A DNA stretch of 64,000 nt, taken from NCBI GenBank assembly GCA_945903265.1, contig CAMDNQ010000015.1:1-64000 (forward strand), read 5' to 3'. Positions 1-7,933 of the stretch are shown piece after piece. The notes under the pieces were generated by a model. It saw nothing but the letters and a program-made list of their open reading frames with translations. It made no database searches and was not told the origin of the DNA. The position numbers were made by a program, and so were the translations under genes. This stretch comes from Candidatus Sulfopaludibacter sp. SbA3 (lineage in GTDB: Bacteria > Acidobacteriota > Vicinamibacteria > Vicinamibacterales > UBA2999). The stretch's first letter is position 1. Every line of letters starts with the position of its first letter.

Positions 1-305
1 GCCGCCCCCGTGATCATGTTCTTGATGTAGTCCGCGTGGCCCGGGCAGTCCACGTGCGCGTAGTGCCGGTTCGCCGTCGCATACTCCACGTGGCTCGACG
101 CAATCGTCAGAATCTTGGTGTCGTCGCGCCGTCCCTGCGACTCGGAGGCCTTCGCCACCTGGTCATATGACACGAACTTCGCCCACCCCTTGTCCGACGC
201 GACCTTCGTCAGCGCCGCCGTCAGGGTCGTCTTGCCGTGGTCGATATGCCCAATCGTCCCGACGTTGACGTGGGGTTTCGAACGATCGAATTTCTCTTTC
301 GCCAT
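1..305 (-). CDS. tuf: Elongation factor Tu, N-terminal part (gene continues past left edge)
   Basis: GTPase that delivers aminoacyl-tRNA to the ribosome. The first 101 codons are present, starting at ATG 305. The P-loop GHIDHGKT is at residues 19-26 and the G3 motif DCPGH at 86-90. Switch I is unusual: the stretch between P-loop and G3 is about five residues longer than in E. coli EF-Tu. The canonical RGIT is replaced by K-I-L-T (residues 64-67), keeping the Mg-binding threonine at 67. The gene follows four tRNA genes in the order Thr-Tyr-Gly-Thr-tuf, the arrangement of the E. coli tufB operon. No strong ribosome binding site is visible in the 42-base gap after tRNA-Thr. Confidence 0.96.
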   Translation of the reverse strand, partial: MAKEKFDRSKPHVNVGTIGHIDHGKTTLTAALTKVASDKGWAKFVSYDQVAKASESQGRRDDTKILTIASSHVEYATANRHYAHVDCPGHADYIKNMITGA

Positions 306-347
306 GAATGTCGCACTCGCTCGTTAAGACGTTCGTACGCCGTGTTC

Positions 348-423
348 TGGAGCCGATGACCAGGATCGAACTGGTGACCTCGTCCTTACCAAGGACGTGC
401 TCTGCCAACTGAGCTACATCGGC
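348..423 (-). tRNA. tRNA-Thr (anticodon GGT)
   Basis: Acceptor stem GCCGATG pairs with CATCGGC, discriminator T, CCA encoded. The anticodon loop TTGGTAA sits on a CGTCC/GGACG stem. It is the last tRNA before tuf. Confidence 0.96.
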
Positions 424-436
424 TCAACTGAAAATC

Positions 437-511
437 TGGAGCGGGAGACGGGGATCGAACCCGCGACCAACAGCTTGGAAGGCTGTGACTCTACCACTGA
501 GTTACTCCCGC
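437..511 (-). tRNA. tRNA-Gly (anticodon TCC)
   Basis: Acceptor GCGGGAG pairs with CTCCCGC, discriminator T, encoded CCA. Anticodon loop CTTCCAA on an ACAGC/GCTGT stem. Third tRNA of the tuf transcript. Confidence 0.96.
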
Positions 512-539
512 CCATGCCCGTTGCAAACCGTTCAATCAC

Positions 540-556
540 TCCGTCCGTGACACCGT
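540..556. repeat. Short spacer repeat CCGTCCGT(G/C)ACACCGT, copy 1
   Basis: The spacer between tRNA-Tyr and tRNA-Gly contains CCGTCCGTGACACCGT. An almost identical 16-mer (one base different) occurs downstream of the 3' end of tRNA-Gln near 33371-33386. On the tRNA strand both read as ACGG(T)-GTSACGG-ACGG, a short-period degenerate repeat. Confidence 0.5.
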
Positions 557-574
557 TCAAACCGCAACCGAAAG

Positions 575-661
575 TGGTGGGGAGGGGAGGGTTCGAACCT
601 CCGTAGCCACTAGGACGGCAGATTTACAGTCTGCTGCGATTGACCGCTCCGCCACCTCCCC
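575..661 (-). tRNA. tRNA-Tyr (anticodon GTA)
   Basis: Class II tRNA of 87 bases with a long variable arm. Acceptor GGGGAGG pairs with CCTCCCC, discriminator A, CCA encoded. The anticodon GTA lies in the loop CTGTAAA. Second tRNA of the tuf transcript. Confidence 0.96.
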
Positions 662-693
662 GTGAATTCATTGTCGAACTGACGGACTTACGA

Positions 694-726
694 ATTGACG
701 AATTGGCAATACGTAATTTCGTCAAT
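694..726. repeat. Inverted repeat in an AT-rich tRNA spacer with GACGAATT repeats
   Basis: ATTGACGAA (694-702) and TTCGTCAAT (718-726) are perfect 9-base complements around a 15-base loop. The whole spacer 662-800 is far more AT-rich than its surroundings and repeats TTGACGAATT/CGTCAATG-like words. There is no adjacent T-run on the tRNA strand, so it does not look like an intrinsic terminator. No gene is visible in this spacer. Confidence 0.6.
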
Positions 727-800
727 GCGTAGATGCGTCAATGTCTCTTTTGGAATCCGTGTATTCGATGCTTCAGTGACAAGATGGCGCGCCCACCGAA

Positions 801-877
801 TGGAGCTGGCGGAGGGATTTGAACCCCCGACCGGCTGATTACAAATCAGCTGCTCTACCGGACTGAGCTACGCCAGC
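801..877 (-). tRNA. tRNA-Thr (anticodon TGT)
   Basis: Acceptor GCTGGCG pairs with CGCCAGC, discriminator T, encoded CCA. Anticodon loop TTTGTAA on a GCTGA/TCAGC stem. First gene of the tRNA-tuf transcript. Confidence 0.96.
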
Positions 878-891
878 CAGACAAAGAGCGA

Positions 892-921
892 ATCATAGCA
901 CTTCCCGTGCCAGCATCGCAA
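892..921 (-). promoter_or_regulatory. Sigma-70 type promoter for the tRNA-tuf transcript
   Basis: On the minus strand TTGCGA (921-916) and TATGAT (897-892) are separated by 18 bases. Transcription would begin about 8-9 bases before the mature 5' end of tRNA-Thr(TGT). Position and quality fit a strong stable-RNA promoter; this is a motif match only. Confidence 0.6.
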
Positions 922-1011
922 ACGACCGAGGCGCGTCAAGGGGAGCCCCTAACCGCCTAGCCCTGCCGTATTTGCGGCTCTTTTCAGCGGTTGGACCGTC
1001 TTCCGGGAGGG

Positions 1012-1743
1012 TCACCCTCGGCCCTGGGCGGCGGCGCGCCGCTGCCGAACCGCTTCATACAGTGTAACTCCCGCGGCCACCGACACGTTCAGGCTGGAGA
1101 CGTGGCCGAGCATCGGGATAGAGGCCAGAAAATCGCACCGTTCGCGGACAAGGCGACGCAGCCCCGTCCCCTCAGCGCCCACCACAACGGCCGTCGGAAC
1201 GGTGAAATCGATCGCGTCATAGGCGGTCGTCCCTTCCTCCGCCAGGCCGACCGTCCAGACCCCCGCTTCCTTCAGTTCCTCCAGCGCCCGGGCGATATTC
1301 ACCACTTCGGCAATGCGTATGTGGCTGACCGCGCCGGCCGAGGCCTTGGACGCCGCCCCGCCCAGCGCTGCGGAACGCCGGCTCTGAATGACGACACCGT
1401 GGACCCCGGCAGCGTCGGCAGTCCGCAGGATAGCCCCGAGGTTGTGGGGGTCTTCGATGCCATCGAGCACGACGAGCAGGGACGGGCCCGCCGCTGCCCG
1501 CACCAGATCGTCGATGGAGTACTCGGCAACGTCCTCGACGACCGCGATCACCCCCTGGTGCACGCCACGCTGGGCATCGCGATCGAGGGCATCCGCTCCG
1601 ACACGCCTGACGCGGACCCCGCGCTCCCCGGCCATCGACAACACCTCGCCAACACGCCCACCGGCACCGTCGCGAACCCGTAGCTCTTTCACCCGTCCGG
1701 CGCGCAGCGCCTCGAGTACCGGATTGATCCCGTAAATGATCAT
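1012..1743 (-). CDS. rlmB: 23S rRNA (guanosine(2251)-2'-O)-methyltransferase RlmB
   Basis: SpoU/TrmH-family SPOUT enzyme that methylates the P-loop G2251 of 23S rRNA with SAM. At 243 residues it has the usual family length. The N-terminal substrate-binding domain begins IIYGINPVLEAL, and the SPOUT knot carries VVVGAEGTGL and SLNVSVAAG (about 217-225). Its ATG overlaps the gltX stop as ATGA, so the two are probably translationally coupled. About 130 bases separate its stop from the tRNA-Thr gene, and a promoter lies in that gap. Confidence 0.94.
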   Translation of the reverse strand: MIIYGINPVLEALRAGRVKELRVRDGAGGRVGEVLSMAGERGVRVRRVGADALDRDAQRGVHQGVIAVVEDVAEYSIDDLVRAAAGPSLLVVLDGIEDPHNLGAILRTADAAGVHGVVIQSRRSAALGGAASKASAGAVSHIRIAEVVNIARALEELKEAGVWTVGLAEEGTTAYDAIDFTVPTAVVVGAEGTGLRRLVRERCDFLASIPMLGHVSSLNVSVAAGVTLYEAVRQRRAAAQGRG

Positions 1744-3233
1744 GCGGATAACGCGGCGCGGAAGGCCGTCGCACGGGCCGCCGCGCCGGGAATCGGGCGC
1801 AGTCCGGACGAGGGGCCGACGAGGGCGCCCCGTTCGATGGCCGGCACGGCCAGATCGAGCTCCAGCCCCTCTGCTTCGCCAGTCAGTACCAGCCGGATCG
1901 GATGGAGCAGCGCCTTCCCTTTCAGGCCCGTCCGCTCGCGCAGCCGGCCCACCATGGCGCGGAACGTCTCGCGATCCACCATCGGCCCGTTCGTCGACAC
2001 GTCGTCCGCCAGCGCATCGATGACGGGACGCGCGCCAAGCGCTTCAGCACGCAATCCTTCGTCTTCGAGCGTCCGTGCGGCGGAGTAGTCGAACAGGAAT
2101 CGCAGCCGTGCGCTGATCTGCTCGAGTCGATCGACCGATGCGGCCCCGAGCGGCACAACGGCCGCCAGATACGCCAGCGCTTCCGGGGACGCGCCCGTCA
2201 GCCAGCCTTCCCGCTCGAGATAGGACAGGGATAACTGCGCGAGTCTCTCCGGCGCCGCCAGCTTCAGGTAGTGGCGATTCACCCACGCCAGCTTGTCCAC
2301 GTCAAACACGCCGGCGCTGTGACCCACATTTTCGAGGCGGAAACGACGCGCCAGTTCGTCGAGCGGCAGCAGTTCCTGGTCCTCTCCCGGCGACCATCCG
2401 AGCAACGCAAGGTAATTGGCCAGCGCTTCCGGCAGATAGCCGCGTTCGCGAAACTCCTTCACGGACGTGGCGCCGTGCCGCTTCGACAACACACCGTGAT
2501 CGGGCCCCAGCACCAGCGATACGTGCGCAAAGACCGGCGGCCGCCACCCGAACGCCTCGTACAGCAGGATCTGCCGCGGTGTATTCGAGATGTGGTCCTC
2601 GCCGCGAATCACGTGCGAAATCTCCATCAGCGCGTCGTCGATGACGACTGCGTAGTTGTACGCCGGTGATCCGTCGGATCGCAGCAACACGAAATCGCCG
2701 ATGACCTCGGTGTTGAAACGCACATCGCCACGCACGAGATCCGCGAACACCACGTCCCTGTTCTCGGGGACCCGTAGCCGGATGACAGCCGTCTCCCCAC
2801 CTTCGATACGCTTCCGCGCATCCTCGCGGGAGATCTCGCGGCATCGCCCGGAGTACTTCGGCGGCAGGCCCTCCCGCAGGGCGTGGTATCGCTCCCGCTC
2901 GAGATCCTCAGGCAGGCAGAAACAGTGATACGCGTGTTTGAGCGACAGGAGCTCGACGGCGTGCGCCCGATAGATATGGGTGCGCTCCGACTGACGGTAC
3001 GGGCCGTGATCCCCTGACTTTTCGACGCCTTCGTCCCAGGTCAGGCCGAGCCACTGCAGGTCCTCGACAATCGCCTGCTCGGATTCCGGCGTCGATCGCT
3101 CGGCATCGGTGTCCTCGATGCGCAGCACGAACGTGCCGTCCCCGCCGCGCGCGAGCAGCCAGTTAAAGAGCGCGGTGCGGGCATTGCCGACGTGCAGCTG
3201 GCCGGTGGGACTCGGCGCGAACCGGACTCTCAT
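1740..3233 (-). CDS. gltX: Glutamyl-tRNA synthetase
   Basis: Charges tRNA-Glu (and possibly tRNA-Gln) with glutamate. The class I signature appears as HVGN (14-17) in the HIGH position and LSKRHG (249-254) in the KMSKS position. The length of 497 residues is normal, with a C-terminal anticodon-binding helical region. ATG 3233 overlaps the ispDF stop by four bases (ATGA) and the stop overlaps rlmB the same way, giving ispDF-gltX-rlmB as one unit. No gatCAB is in the window, so discriminating versus non-discriminating specificity cannot be judged. Confidence 0.96.
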   Translation of the reverse strand: MRVRFAPSPTGQLHVGNARTALFNWLLARGGDGTFVLRIEDTDAERSTPESEQAIVEDLQWLGLTWDEGVEKSGDHGPYRQSERTHIYRAHAVELLSLKHAYHCFCLPEDLERERYHALREGLPPKYSGRCREISREDARKRIEGGETAVIRLRVPENRDVVFADLVRGDVRFNTEVIGDFVLLRSDGSPAYNYAVVIDDALMEISHVIRGEDHISNTPRQILLYEAFGWRPPVFAHVSLVLGPDHGVLSKRHGATSVKEFRERGYLPEALANYLALLGWSPGEDQELLPLDELARRFRLENVGHSAGVFDVDKLAWVNRHYLKLAAPERLAQLSLSYLEREGWLTGASPEALAYLAAVVPLGAASVDRLEQISARLRFLFDYSAARTLEDEGLRAEALGARPVIDALADDVSTNGPMVDRETFRAMVGRLRERTGLKGKALLHPIRLVLTGEAEGLELDLAVPAIERGALVGPSSGLRPIPGAAARATAFRAALSA

Positions 3234-4387
3234 ATCCCCCGCACCAGGGCCACCGCGTGGACCGCGATCGCCTCGCCCGTGCCCGTGGCACCGACGCCTT
3301 CGTTCGTCTTGCCCTTCACGCTCACGTGGTCGACTGAAATCTGGAGTGCGCGCGCCAGGTTGGCTCGCATCGCATCGGCGTGGGGAGACATTTTGGGGCG
3401 CTCGGCAATCACGACCACGTCCACATTGCCGACCGCGAACCCCTTCGAGCGCACGATATCGGAGGCGTGGGCGAGGAGCGTGAGGCTGTCCGCGTCCTTC
3501 CAGGCGGCGTCAGTATCCGGAAAATGACGGCCGATATCGCCGGCTCCAACGGCGCCCAGAATCGCGTCCGTCACGGCATGACAGACCGCATCCGCGTCCG
3601 AATGCCCCGCAAGACCCTTGGCGAACGGAATGGTCACGCCCCCGAGCACGAGGCGGCGGCCGGGAACGAGCCGGTGCAGATCGTAGCCATTGCCGATTCT
3701 GATGACCGCCCCCGCGCCTGACGGGCGCAGCAGGCCTTCCGCAAACGCCAGGTCGTCCGGTGCCGTGATCTTCACGTTCCTCGCGTCTCCGTCGACGAGC
3801 ATCACAGGACGACCGAGACGTTCGACGATCGCCGCTTCATCGGTCGCGTCGCTGCCGGTGGCGGCTGACAGCGCTTCTCGCAGCACCGAGAGGTGAAAGG
3901 CCTGCGGCGTCTGGGCGAGAAACACTTCCGCTCGCGGAATGGTGCCGACGATCATCCGTCGCCCGTCGGCGCGCTTGACGGTATCGGTGGCCTGGAGCGC
4001 CGCAATCGCCGCACCATGCTGAACGGCGGCGTCAATGGTGCGGCTAATCAGGTCCGACGACACGAGCGGCCGCGCGGCGTCGTGCACGACCACGATGTCG
4101 GCGGACGGAGGCACACGCGCGAACGCGCGCGCGACTGAATCCTGACGACGCTCGCCGCCGTCCACAACCGTAAGGAGTTTCGCCGTCCCGCGAACGTAGG
4201 AGGGCGGCGCCGCCGCCAGATCGGCTGGCAGCGCGAGAACGATGTCGGTGATGCGCTCGTGACGCAGGAACGCGTCCACGCTCCGCTGGAGAACCGGAAT
4301 GCCGCCCAGCGCCAGGAGCTGCTTGGGCAGCGCGCCGCCGAAGCGGACTCCCCGCCCGCCGGCGGCGATGATGGCCGTTACATGCAC
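3230..4387 (-). CDS. ispDF: Bifunctional IspD/IspF (MEP pathway)
   Basis: Fused 2-C-methyl-D-erythritol 4-phosphate cytidylyltransferase and MECDP synthase, steps 3 and 5 of non-mevalonate isoprenoid synthesis. The IspD half starts VTAIIAAGGRG with the nucleotide-binding loop, followed by PKQLLALGG. The IspF half begins near residue 228 with RIGNGYDLHRL (metal-binding D-x-H) and has GHSDADAV and a late KGKTNEG. I chose GTG 4387, giving 385 residues. The frame stays open further upstream but that stretch would overlap the next gene and has no IspD similarity. The intermediate enzyme IspE is encoded at 33.5-34.5 kb. Confidence 0.94.
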   Translation of the reverse strand: MHVTAIIAAGGRGVRFGGALPKQLLALGGIPVLQRSVDAFLRHERITDIVLALPADLAAAPPSYVRGTAKLLTVVDGGERRQDSVARAFARVPPSADIVVVHDAARPLVSSDLISRTIDAAVQHGAAIAALQATDTVKRADGRRMIVGTIPRAEVFLAQTPQAFHLSVLREALSAATGSDATDEAAIVERLGRPVMLVDGDARNVKITAPDDLAFAEGLLRPSGAGAVIRIGNGYDLHRLVPGRRLVLGGVTIPFAKGLAGHSDADAVCHAVTDAILGAVGAGDIGRHFPDTDAAWKDADSLTLLAHASDIVRSKGFAVGNVDVVVIAERPKMSPHADAMRANLARALQISVDHVSVKGKTNEGVGATGTGEAIAVHAVALVRGI

Positions 4388-4415
4388 GCCAACCGATTGT
4401 AGTCCGCGGCGTGCA

Positions 4416-5390
4416 TCAGCCCGCGAGCTTGAGTCCCTCGGCGATCTTGCTCTTGATCTTCGCGATATACCGTGCGCCCCGATCCTGGGCGTAGCCGGCC
4501 GCCCGGAACACGTCGCGCCATTGGTCATCACTCAGCCGCGACATCAGGCGCGCCGTCCAGGCGACGTCCTGCGGGGTGACGTGTTCGAGGAGCGAGGGAT
4601 GAATCCCCCGGTAGTCGAACTCGACCTGGTCGCCCTCGACGCCCTCGATGAATCCCTGTGCTTCGAAGTCCTCGAGGTTATTACGCGACCCCTGCTTGAT
4701 GTACTGCGTGGGAAGCCACCCGAGCAGCCGCGGATAGGCGGTCTTGCCGAGCGAGGCGCCGAGATCCTGCACCACAAAGATCCGGCGCGCGGGGGCGCCG
4801 TCCGCCCCTCCAGTCGCGTAAATCTTGTTGTTCGACGCTTTCCAGTCCCAGTTGTTCAGCAGCACGTTCGCGACAATGAGCCCCTTGAACGGCTGCGTGT
4901 TGACGAAGTCATTCTCGTACCAGTCCCAGTCGCCTTCGAGCATCCAGTCTGGCAGCCGCGGGCGAAACCTGGCCGGCTGCTGCGCACCCGCGGGTCCGCC
5001 CGTCATTGTCCACGTCGACAGGTAATACGTCGGGGGCTGGTGGTAACCGAGCGCCCACAGGATGCGCGACGTCGCGACCTCCGTCTGCGCTTCCGGACCG
5101 AGCTTGACGCTCCACTCCATTCCGTCCGGACCCCGCACGTCGTACCCGGGGCTATAGCCCCCGGTGTCTTCCCTGACGAAGGCGAACGTGGCTCCCTCGC
5201 GGGGAGCGCGAGCCTGGCCGCCGGCGCCGTAAAACAGGTCGCGGGTGGCGATGTCGTCAGGCGCCTGCCACAGCGCCGAGGTGTCGGCCTGAGAGGGCGT
5301 TGCCGTCGGGCGAACGGTGCCGCCCACCATGCAGCCCGTGGACAAACTGGCGATGAAGATGAGGACGAAGTGAAGGCGTAGCGCGTTCAT
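4416..5390 (-). CDS. Lipoprotein with kinase-like (HipA/PI-kinase-like) motifs, function unknown
   Basis: 324 residues with a lipoprotein signal peptide: hydrophobic 6-16, lipobox STGC with Cys20. No family is recognised with certainty. Motif order resembles the protein-kinase-like fold of the HipA, PI3/4-kinase and CotH groups. It has a lysine in SVKLG (K96), an upstream glutamate in TEVATSRI (E104), NNWDWKASNN at 179-188 (N-x-D then N, like a catalytic loop) and VVQDLGASLG at 206-215 (DLG, like the metal-binding DxG). If real, it would be an exported kinase-like protein. That is inference from motif spacing. It sits 28 bases upstream of ispDF on the same strand. Confidence 0.7.
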   Translation of the reverse strand: MNALRLHFVLIFIASLSTGCMVGGTVRPTATPSQADTSALWQAPDDIATRDLFYGAGGQARAPREGATFAFVREDTGGYSPGYDVRGPDGMEWSVKLGPEAQTEVATSRILWALGYHQPPTYYLSTWTMTGGPAGAQQPARFRPRLPDWMLEGDWDWYENDFVNTQPFKGLIVANVLLNNWDWKASNNKIYATGGADGAPARRIFVVQDLGASLGKTAYPRLLGWLPTQYIKQGSRNNLEDFEAQGFIEGVEGDQVEFDYRGIHPSLLEHVTPQDVAWTARLMSRLSDDQWRDVFRAAGYAQDRGARYIAKIKSKIAEGLKLAG

Positions 5391-5438
5391 GACGGTCCGG
5401 AGTGCAAGAAGGTTTCCGGACGGGCTTCAGCTGAGCCG

Positions 5439-6065
5439 TTATGACAGCGATGGCCGCCCGCCGGTGAATTCCGTCATCCTTTGCGACGTAATCGCCAGCA
5501 CATGGGCGAGATGCCGCGGATCCGTCTCGTGAGGTGCGAACACAATCACCAGGGCCCGGACGGTCGCTGCGGTCACCATTGTCCGCGCGGAATCTGACGT
5601 CGGATTCCCAAAAGGGCCAATCCTGTCGGCAAGCGCGATCCGTCCGCCCACATGCACCTCGTCCTTCCGGATACCCGGGTACGACTCCCCGGGCAGCCCC
5701 AGCCGGAGCACGACGTCTCCGTCGATCTGCGCCGCGTCATAGAGCCCATACGGCAACTGAAACTCCAGCGAGCACCAGTTGCACACATCCACCATCGAGT
5801 TGATTCGCGGCAACGGATCGCCCTTTCGAACGCGCCGCAGCAGCGCCTCTGACGAGGGCCGCCGCTTCGTAGGGTCGATCCCGACCTTCTTGTACATGGA
5901 CCGTACTGCGGCGATCTCCTCGGGAGGATGCGCGCGGACAGCCGCCTCGGCCGCGGCGAGCGGTCCATCGAGGCGCGGCTCATGGTCTGTGACGACGGCG
6001 CCGTCGAGCCAGAGCACGCCGGGCCTGACGATCGACTCGAGCTCGGGTGCGAGCGTGAATGTCAT
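5439..6065 (-). CDS. B3/4 domain protein (PheT-like editing domain)
   Basis: 208 residues. The segment from about 60 to 200 resembles the B3/B4 domain of the phenylalanyl-tRNA synthetase beta chain, found alone in many bacteria. Recognisable pieces are SMYKKVGIDPTKRRPSSEAL and LPRINSMVDVCN. Stand-alone forms are suspected of acting on mischarged tRNA or related substrates, but the role is not established. ATG 6065 overlaps the plsC stop (ATGA), so expression follows the acyltransferase. Confidence 0.8.
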   Translation of the reverse strand: MTFTLAPELESIVRPGVLWLDGAVVTDHEPRLDGPLAAAEAAVRAHPPEEIAAVRSMYKKVGIDPTKRRPSSEALLRRVRKGDPLPRINSMVDVCNWCSLEFQLPYGLYDAAQIDGDVVLRLGLPGESYPGIRKDEVHVGGRIALADRIGPFGNPTSDSARTMVTAATVRALVIVFAPHETDPRHLAHVLAITSQRMTEFTGGRPSLS

Positions 6066-6796
6066 TCCGCGGAGATGTCCGCTTCAGCGATTGGTGCCAG
6101 CATCTCCCGCACTCGCTCACCGAACGCCCTGGGATCGGTACCGGCGAGGCCCGACGTGTCGATCGGCGGATGCACCGTCAGCGTCACATGGCCGGGATAT
6201 GTCGCCAGCCGGCCCTTGAGCATGACGTGACGGCTGCCGGTGACCGACAGCGGCACGACCGGGAGTCCCGCTTCCAGCGCCAGATAAAAACTGCCGCCCT
6301 TGAACCGTCTGACACGCCCATCGCGGCTGCGGGTTCCTTCCGGGAACACGATCAGCGAGAGACCTCTGGAGGTCAGCGACGACGCCCAGCGGAAGATGGC
6401 ACTGCGATCCGGCCTCGAGCGGTCCACGAGCATGTGCCCGGTCCTGCGCAGGTGCCATCCGAGAAACGGAAACCTGCCGAGCGATTCCTTTGCGATGATA
6501 CGGAGCTGAAACGGTATCGACCAGAACAGGATCGGAATGTCGTAAATGCTCTGGTGATTCGAGACAAACACGTATGTCCGGCCCGGCACCACGTGCTCGA
6601 GGCCCCGCACGTCAACACGCACGCCTGTCGTCTTCAAAATCAGCCACGACCACGTGCGCGCGCACCAGTGCGCGAAGTGGCCACGGCTATCGAACAGGCT
6701 CGACGTGAGCGAGAGCGTGCCGAGAACGATCGTGTACAGCGAGATGGCGGGGATGAGAAAGAAGACCGTCCGCCACCAGTGGAAAGGAGGGATTAT
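6062..6796 (-). CDS. plsC: 1-acyl-sn-glycerol-3-phosphate acyltransferase (PlsC family), start uncertain
   Basis: Membrane-associated acyltransferase making phosphatidic acid from lysophosphatidic acid. It carries NHQSIYD in the HX4D position and FPEGTRS, the two PlsC signatures. The first standard start in frame is TTG 6637, giving 191 residues. However, the frame remains open upstream and encodes a plausible hydrophobic N-terminus (FFLIPAISLYTIVLG) typical of PlsC. That part contains no ATG, GTG or TTG. A GGAGG lies just before codon ATA 6796, which overlaps the stop of the preceding gene; CTG 6739 is another candidate. The listed end at 6796 is therefore the likely, not the proven, start. 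Confidence 0.85.
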   Translation of the reverse strand: MIPPFHWWRTVFFLIPAISLYTIVLGTLSLTSSLFDSRGHFAHWCARTWSWLILKTTGVRVDVRGLEHVVPGRTYVFVSNHQSIYDIPILFWSIPFQLRIIAKESLGRFPFLGWHLRRTGHMLVDRSRPDRSAIFRWASSLTSRGLSLIVFPEGTRSRDGRVRRFKGGSFYLALEAGLPVVPLSVTGSRHVMLKGRLATYPGHVTLTVHPPIDTSGLAGTDPRAFGERVREMLAPIAEADISAE

Positions 6797-7878
6797 TTCC
6801 CTCCGGCGGCGGCGGTTGGCGGGGCGGCGGGACGCGCGCGCCCTTCGGCGACTGCGGCGGCGGGCGGCGTGACGACCTGACCGACCGCGCCATGATCGAG
6901 GAAGCGGCCGAAAATCATCTTGCCGGCAGTCGTCTGCAGGACGCTGGTGACGACGACGTCGATCGTCTTGCCGATCGATTTCCGCGCATTGTCGACCACG
7001 ACCATCGTGCCGTCGTCGAGGTACGCCACCCCCTGGTTGTATTCCTTGCCTTCCTTGAGGATGAAGACCTTCATCAGCTCGCCCGGCAGCACGACCGGTT
7101 TCAGCGCGTTGGCGAGCTCATTGATGTTCAGGACATCGACGCCGCGCAGCTGCGCCACTTTGTTCAGGTTGAAATCGTTTGTGACGATCTTTCCCTGGAG
7201 CGTCCGCGCGAGCTCGATGAGCTTGAGATCGACTTCCCTGACATCGGGAAAGTCCATGTCCGAGATCAACACGTCCAGACCGGACATCTTCTGGATCTTC
7301 TGCAGGATGTCGAGGCCGCGGCGGCCGCGATTGCGCTTCATCGAATCCGACGAATCGGCGACGAGCTGCAGCTCCTTCAGCACGAACTGCGGGATGACGA
7401 GCGTCCCGTCCATGAAGCCTGTTTCGCAGATGTCCGCGATGCGTCCATCGATGATGACGCTGGTGTCGAGGATCTTGTAGCGCCTGCGGGGGCCTGCCGC
7501 GCGAAAGATCGCGACGAGATTCTCCGGCTCGAGCCACTCGCCCTTGCGCGCGCCGATCACGAGGCCCAGATACGGCAGCGCCAGCAGGATGAGGCCATGA
7601 AGAAAGACCACTCGGCCATCGCCGAGGTTGGCCCAGTACATCGCATCGCCGAGTACCTTGGCGGCACCGAGACCGATCGCCCCGCCAATCAGGGCTCCGA
7701 TCATGTGGGTGACGGGGGCCGTCTTCAGCCGGACTTCGAGGAGCACGATCAGCGCGGCGAGGACGATGCCGAACGCCACGTTCTGCGCCACGTTGCCGGC
7801 CGCCACCGGCTCCAGCTGGTAGGCCGTGTAGCCGACGGCAGCGACGAATAACGCACGCGCGAGAATGAACCAGGCCAT
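6793..7878 (-). CDS. Membrane-anchored PIN-TRAM domain protein (YacL-like)
   Basis: 361 residues. The N-terminal ~115 residues hold several hydrophobic membrane segments. Then comes a PIN nuclease-like domain starting ILDTSVIIDGR (about 136-146) with conserved acidic residues, then a TRAM-like C-terminal domain. The C-terminal ~20 residues are Ala/Pro-rich. Homologues such as Bacillus YacL are poorly characterised; ribonuclease activity is assumed from the fold. ATG 7878 is preferred to the adjacent GTG 7881 because GGGGA lies five bases upstream of it. In many genomes such a gene lies next to radA and ispD, as here. Confidence 0.88.
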   Translation of the reverse strand: MAWFILARALFVAAVGYTAYQLEPVAAGNVAQNVAFGIVLAALIVLLEVRLKTAPVTHMIGALIGGAIGLGAAKVLGDAMYWANLGDGRVVFLHGLILLALPYLGLVIGARKGEWLEPENLVAIFRAAGPRRRYKILDTSVIIDGRIADICETGFMDGTLVIPQFVLKELQLVADSSDSMKRNRGRRGLDILQKIQKMSGLDVLISDMDFPDVREVDLKLIELARTLQGKIVTNDFNLNKVAQLRGVDVLNINELANALKPVVLPGELMKVFILKEGKEYNQGVAYLDDGTMVVVDNARKSIGKTIDVVVTSVLQTTAGKMIFGRFLDHGAVGQVVTPPAAAVAEGRARPAAPPTAAAGGK

Positions 7879-7933
7879 CACGTTCCCCAGAGGTTATGAA
7901 TGGTTGGAACCTTAGAGCTGCCCGCCGAAAAAA

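Noticed and set aside
662-800. A small gene or fifth tRNA in the AT-rich spacer between tRNA-Tyr and tRNA-Thr
   Set aside because: No cloverleaf, no ribosome binding site and no credible frame; only repeats.
991-1683. 230-codon plus-strand frame opposite rlmB
   Set aside because: Low-complexity Arg/Pro/Ala product with no motifs; rlmB on the other strand is unambiguous.
4388-4531. Longer N-terminus for IspDF
   Set aside because: Would overlap the kinase-like lipoprotein gene, and the Arg/Ser-rich sequence is unlike IspD.
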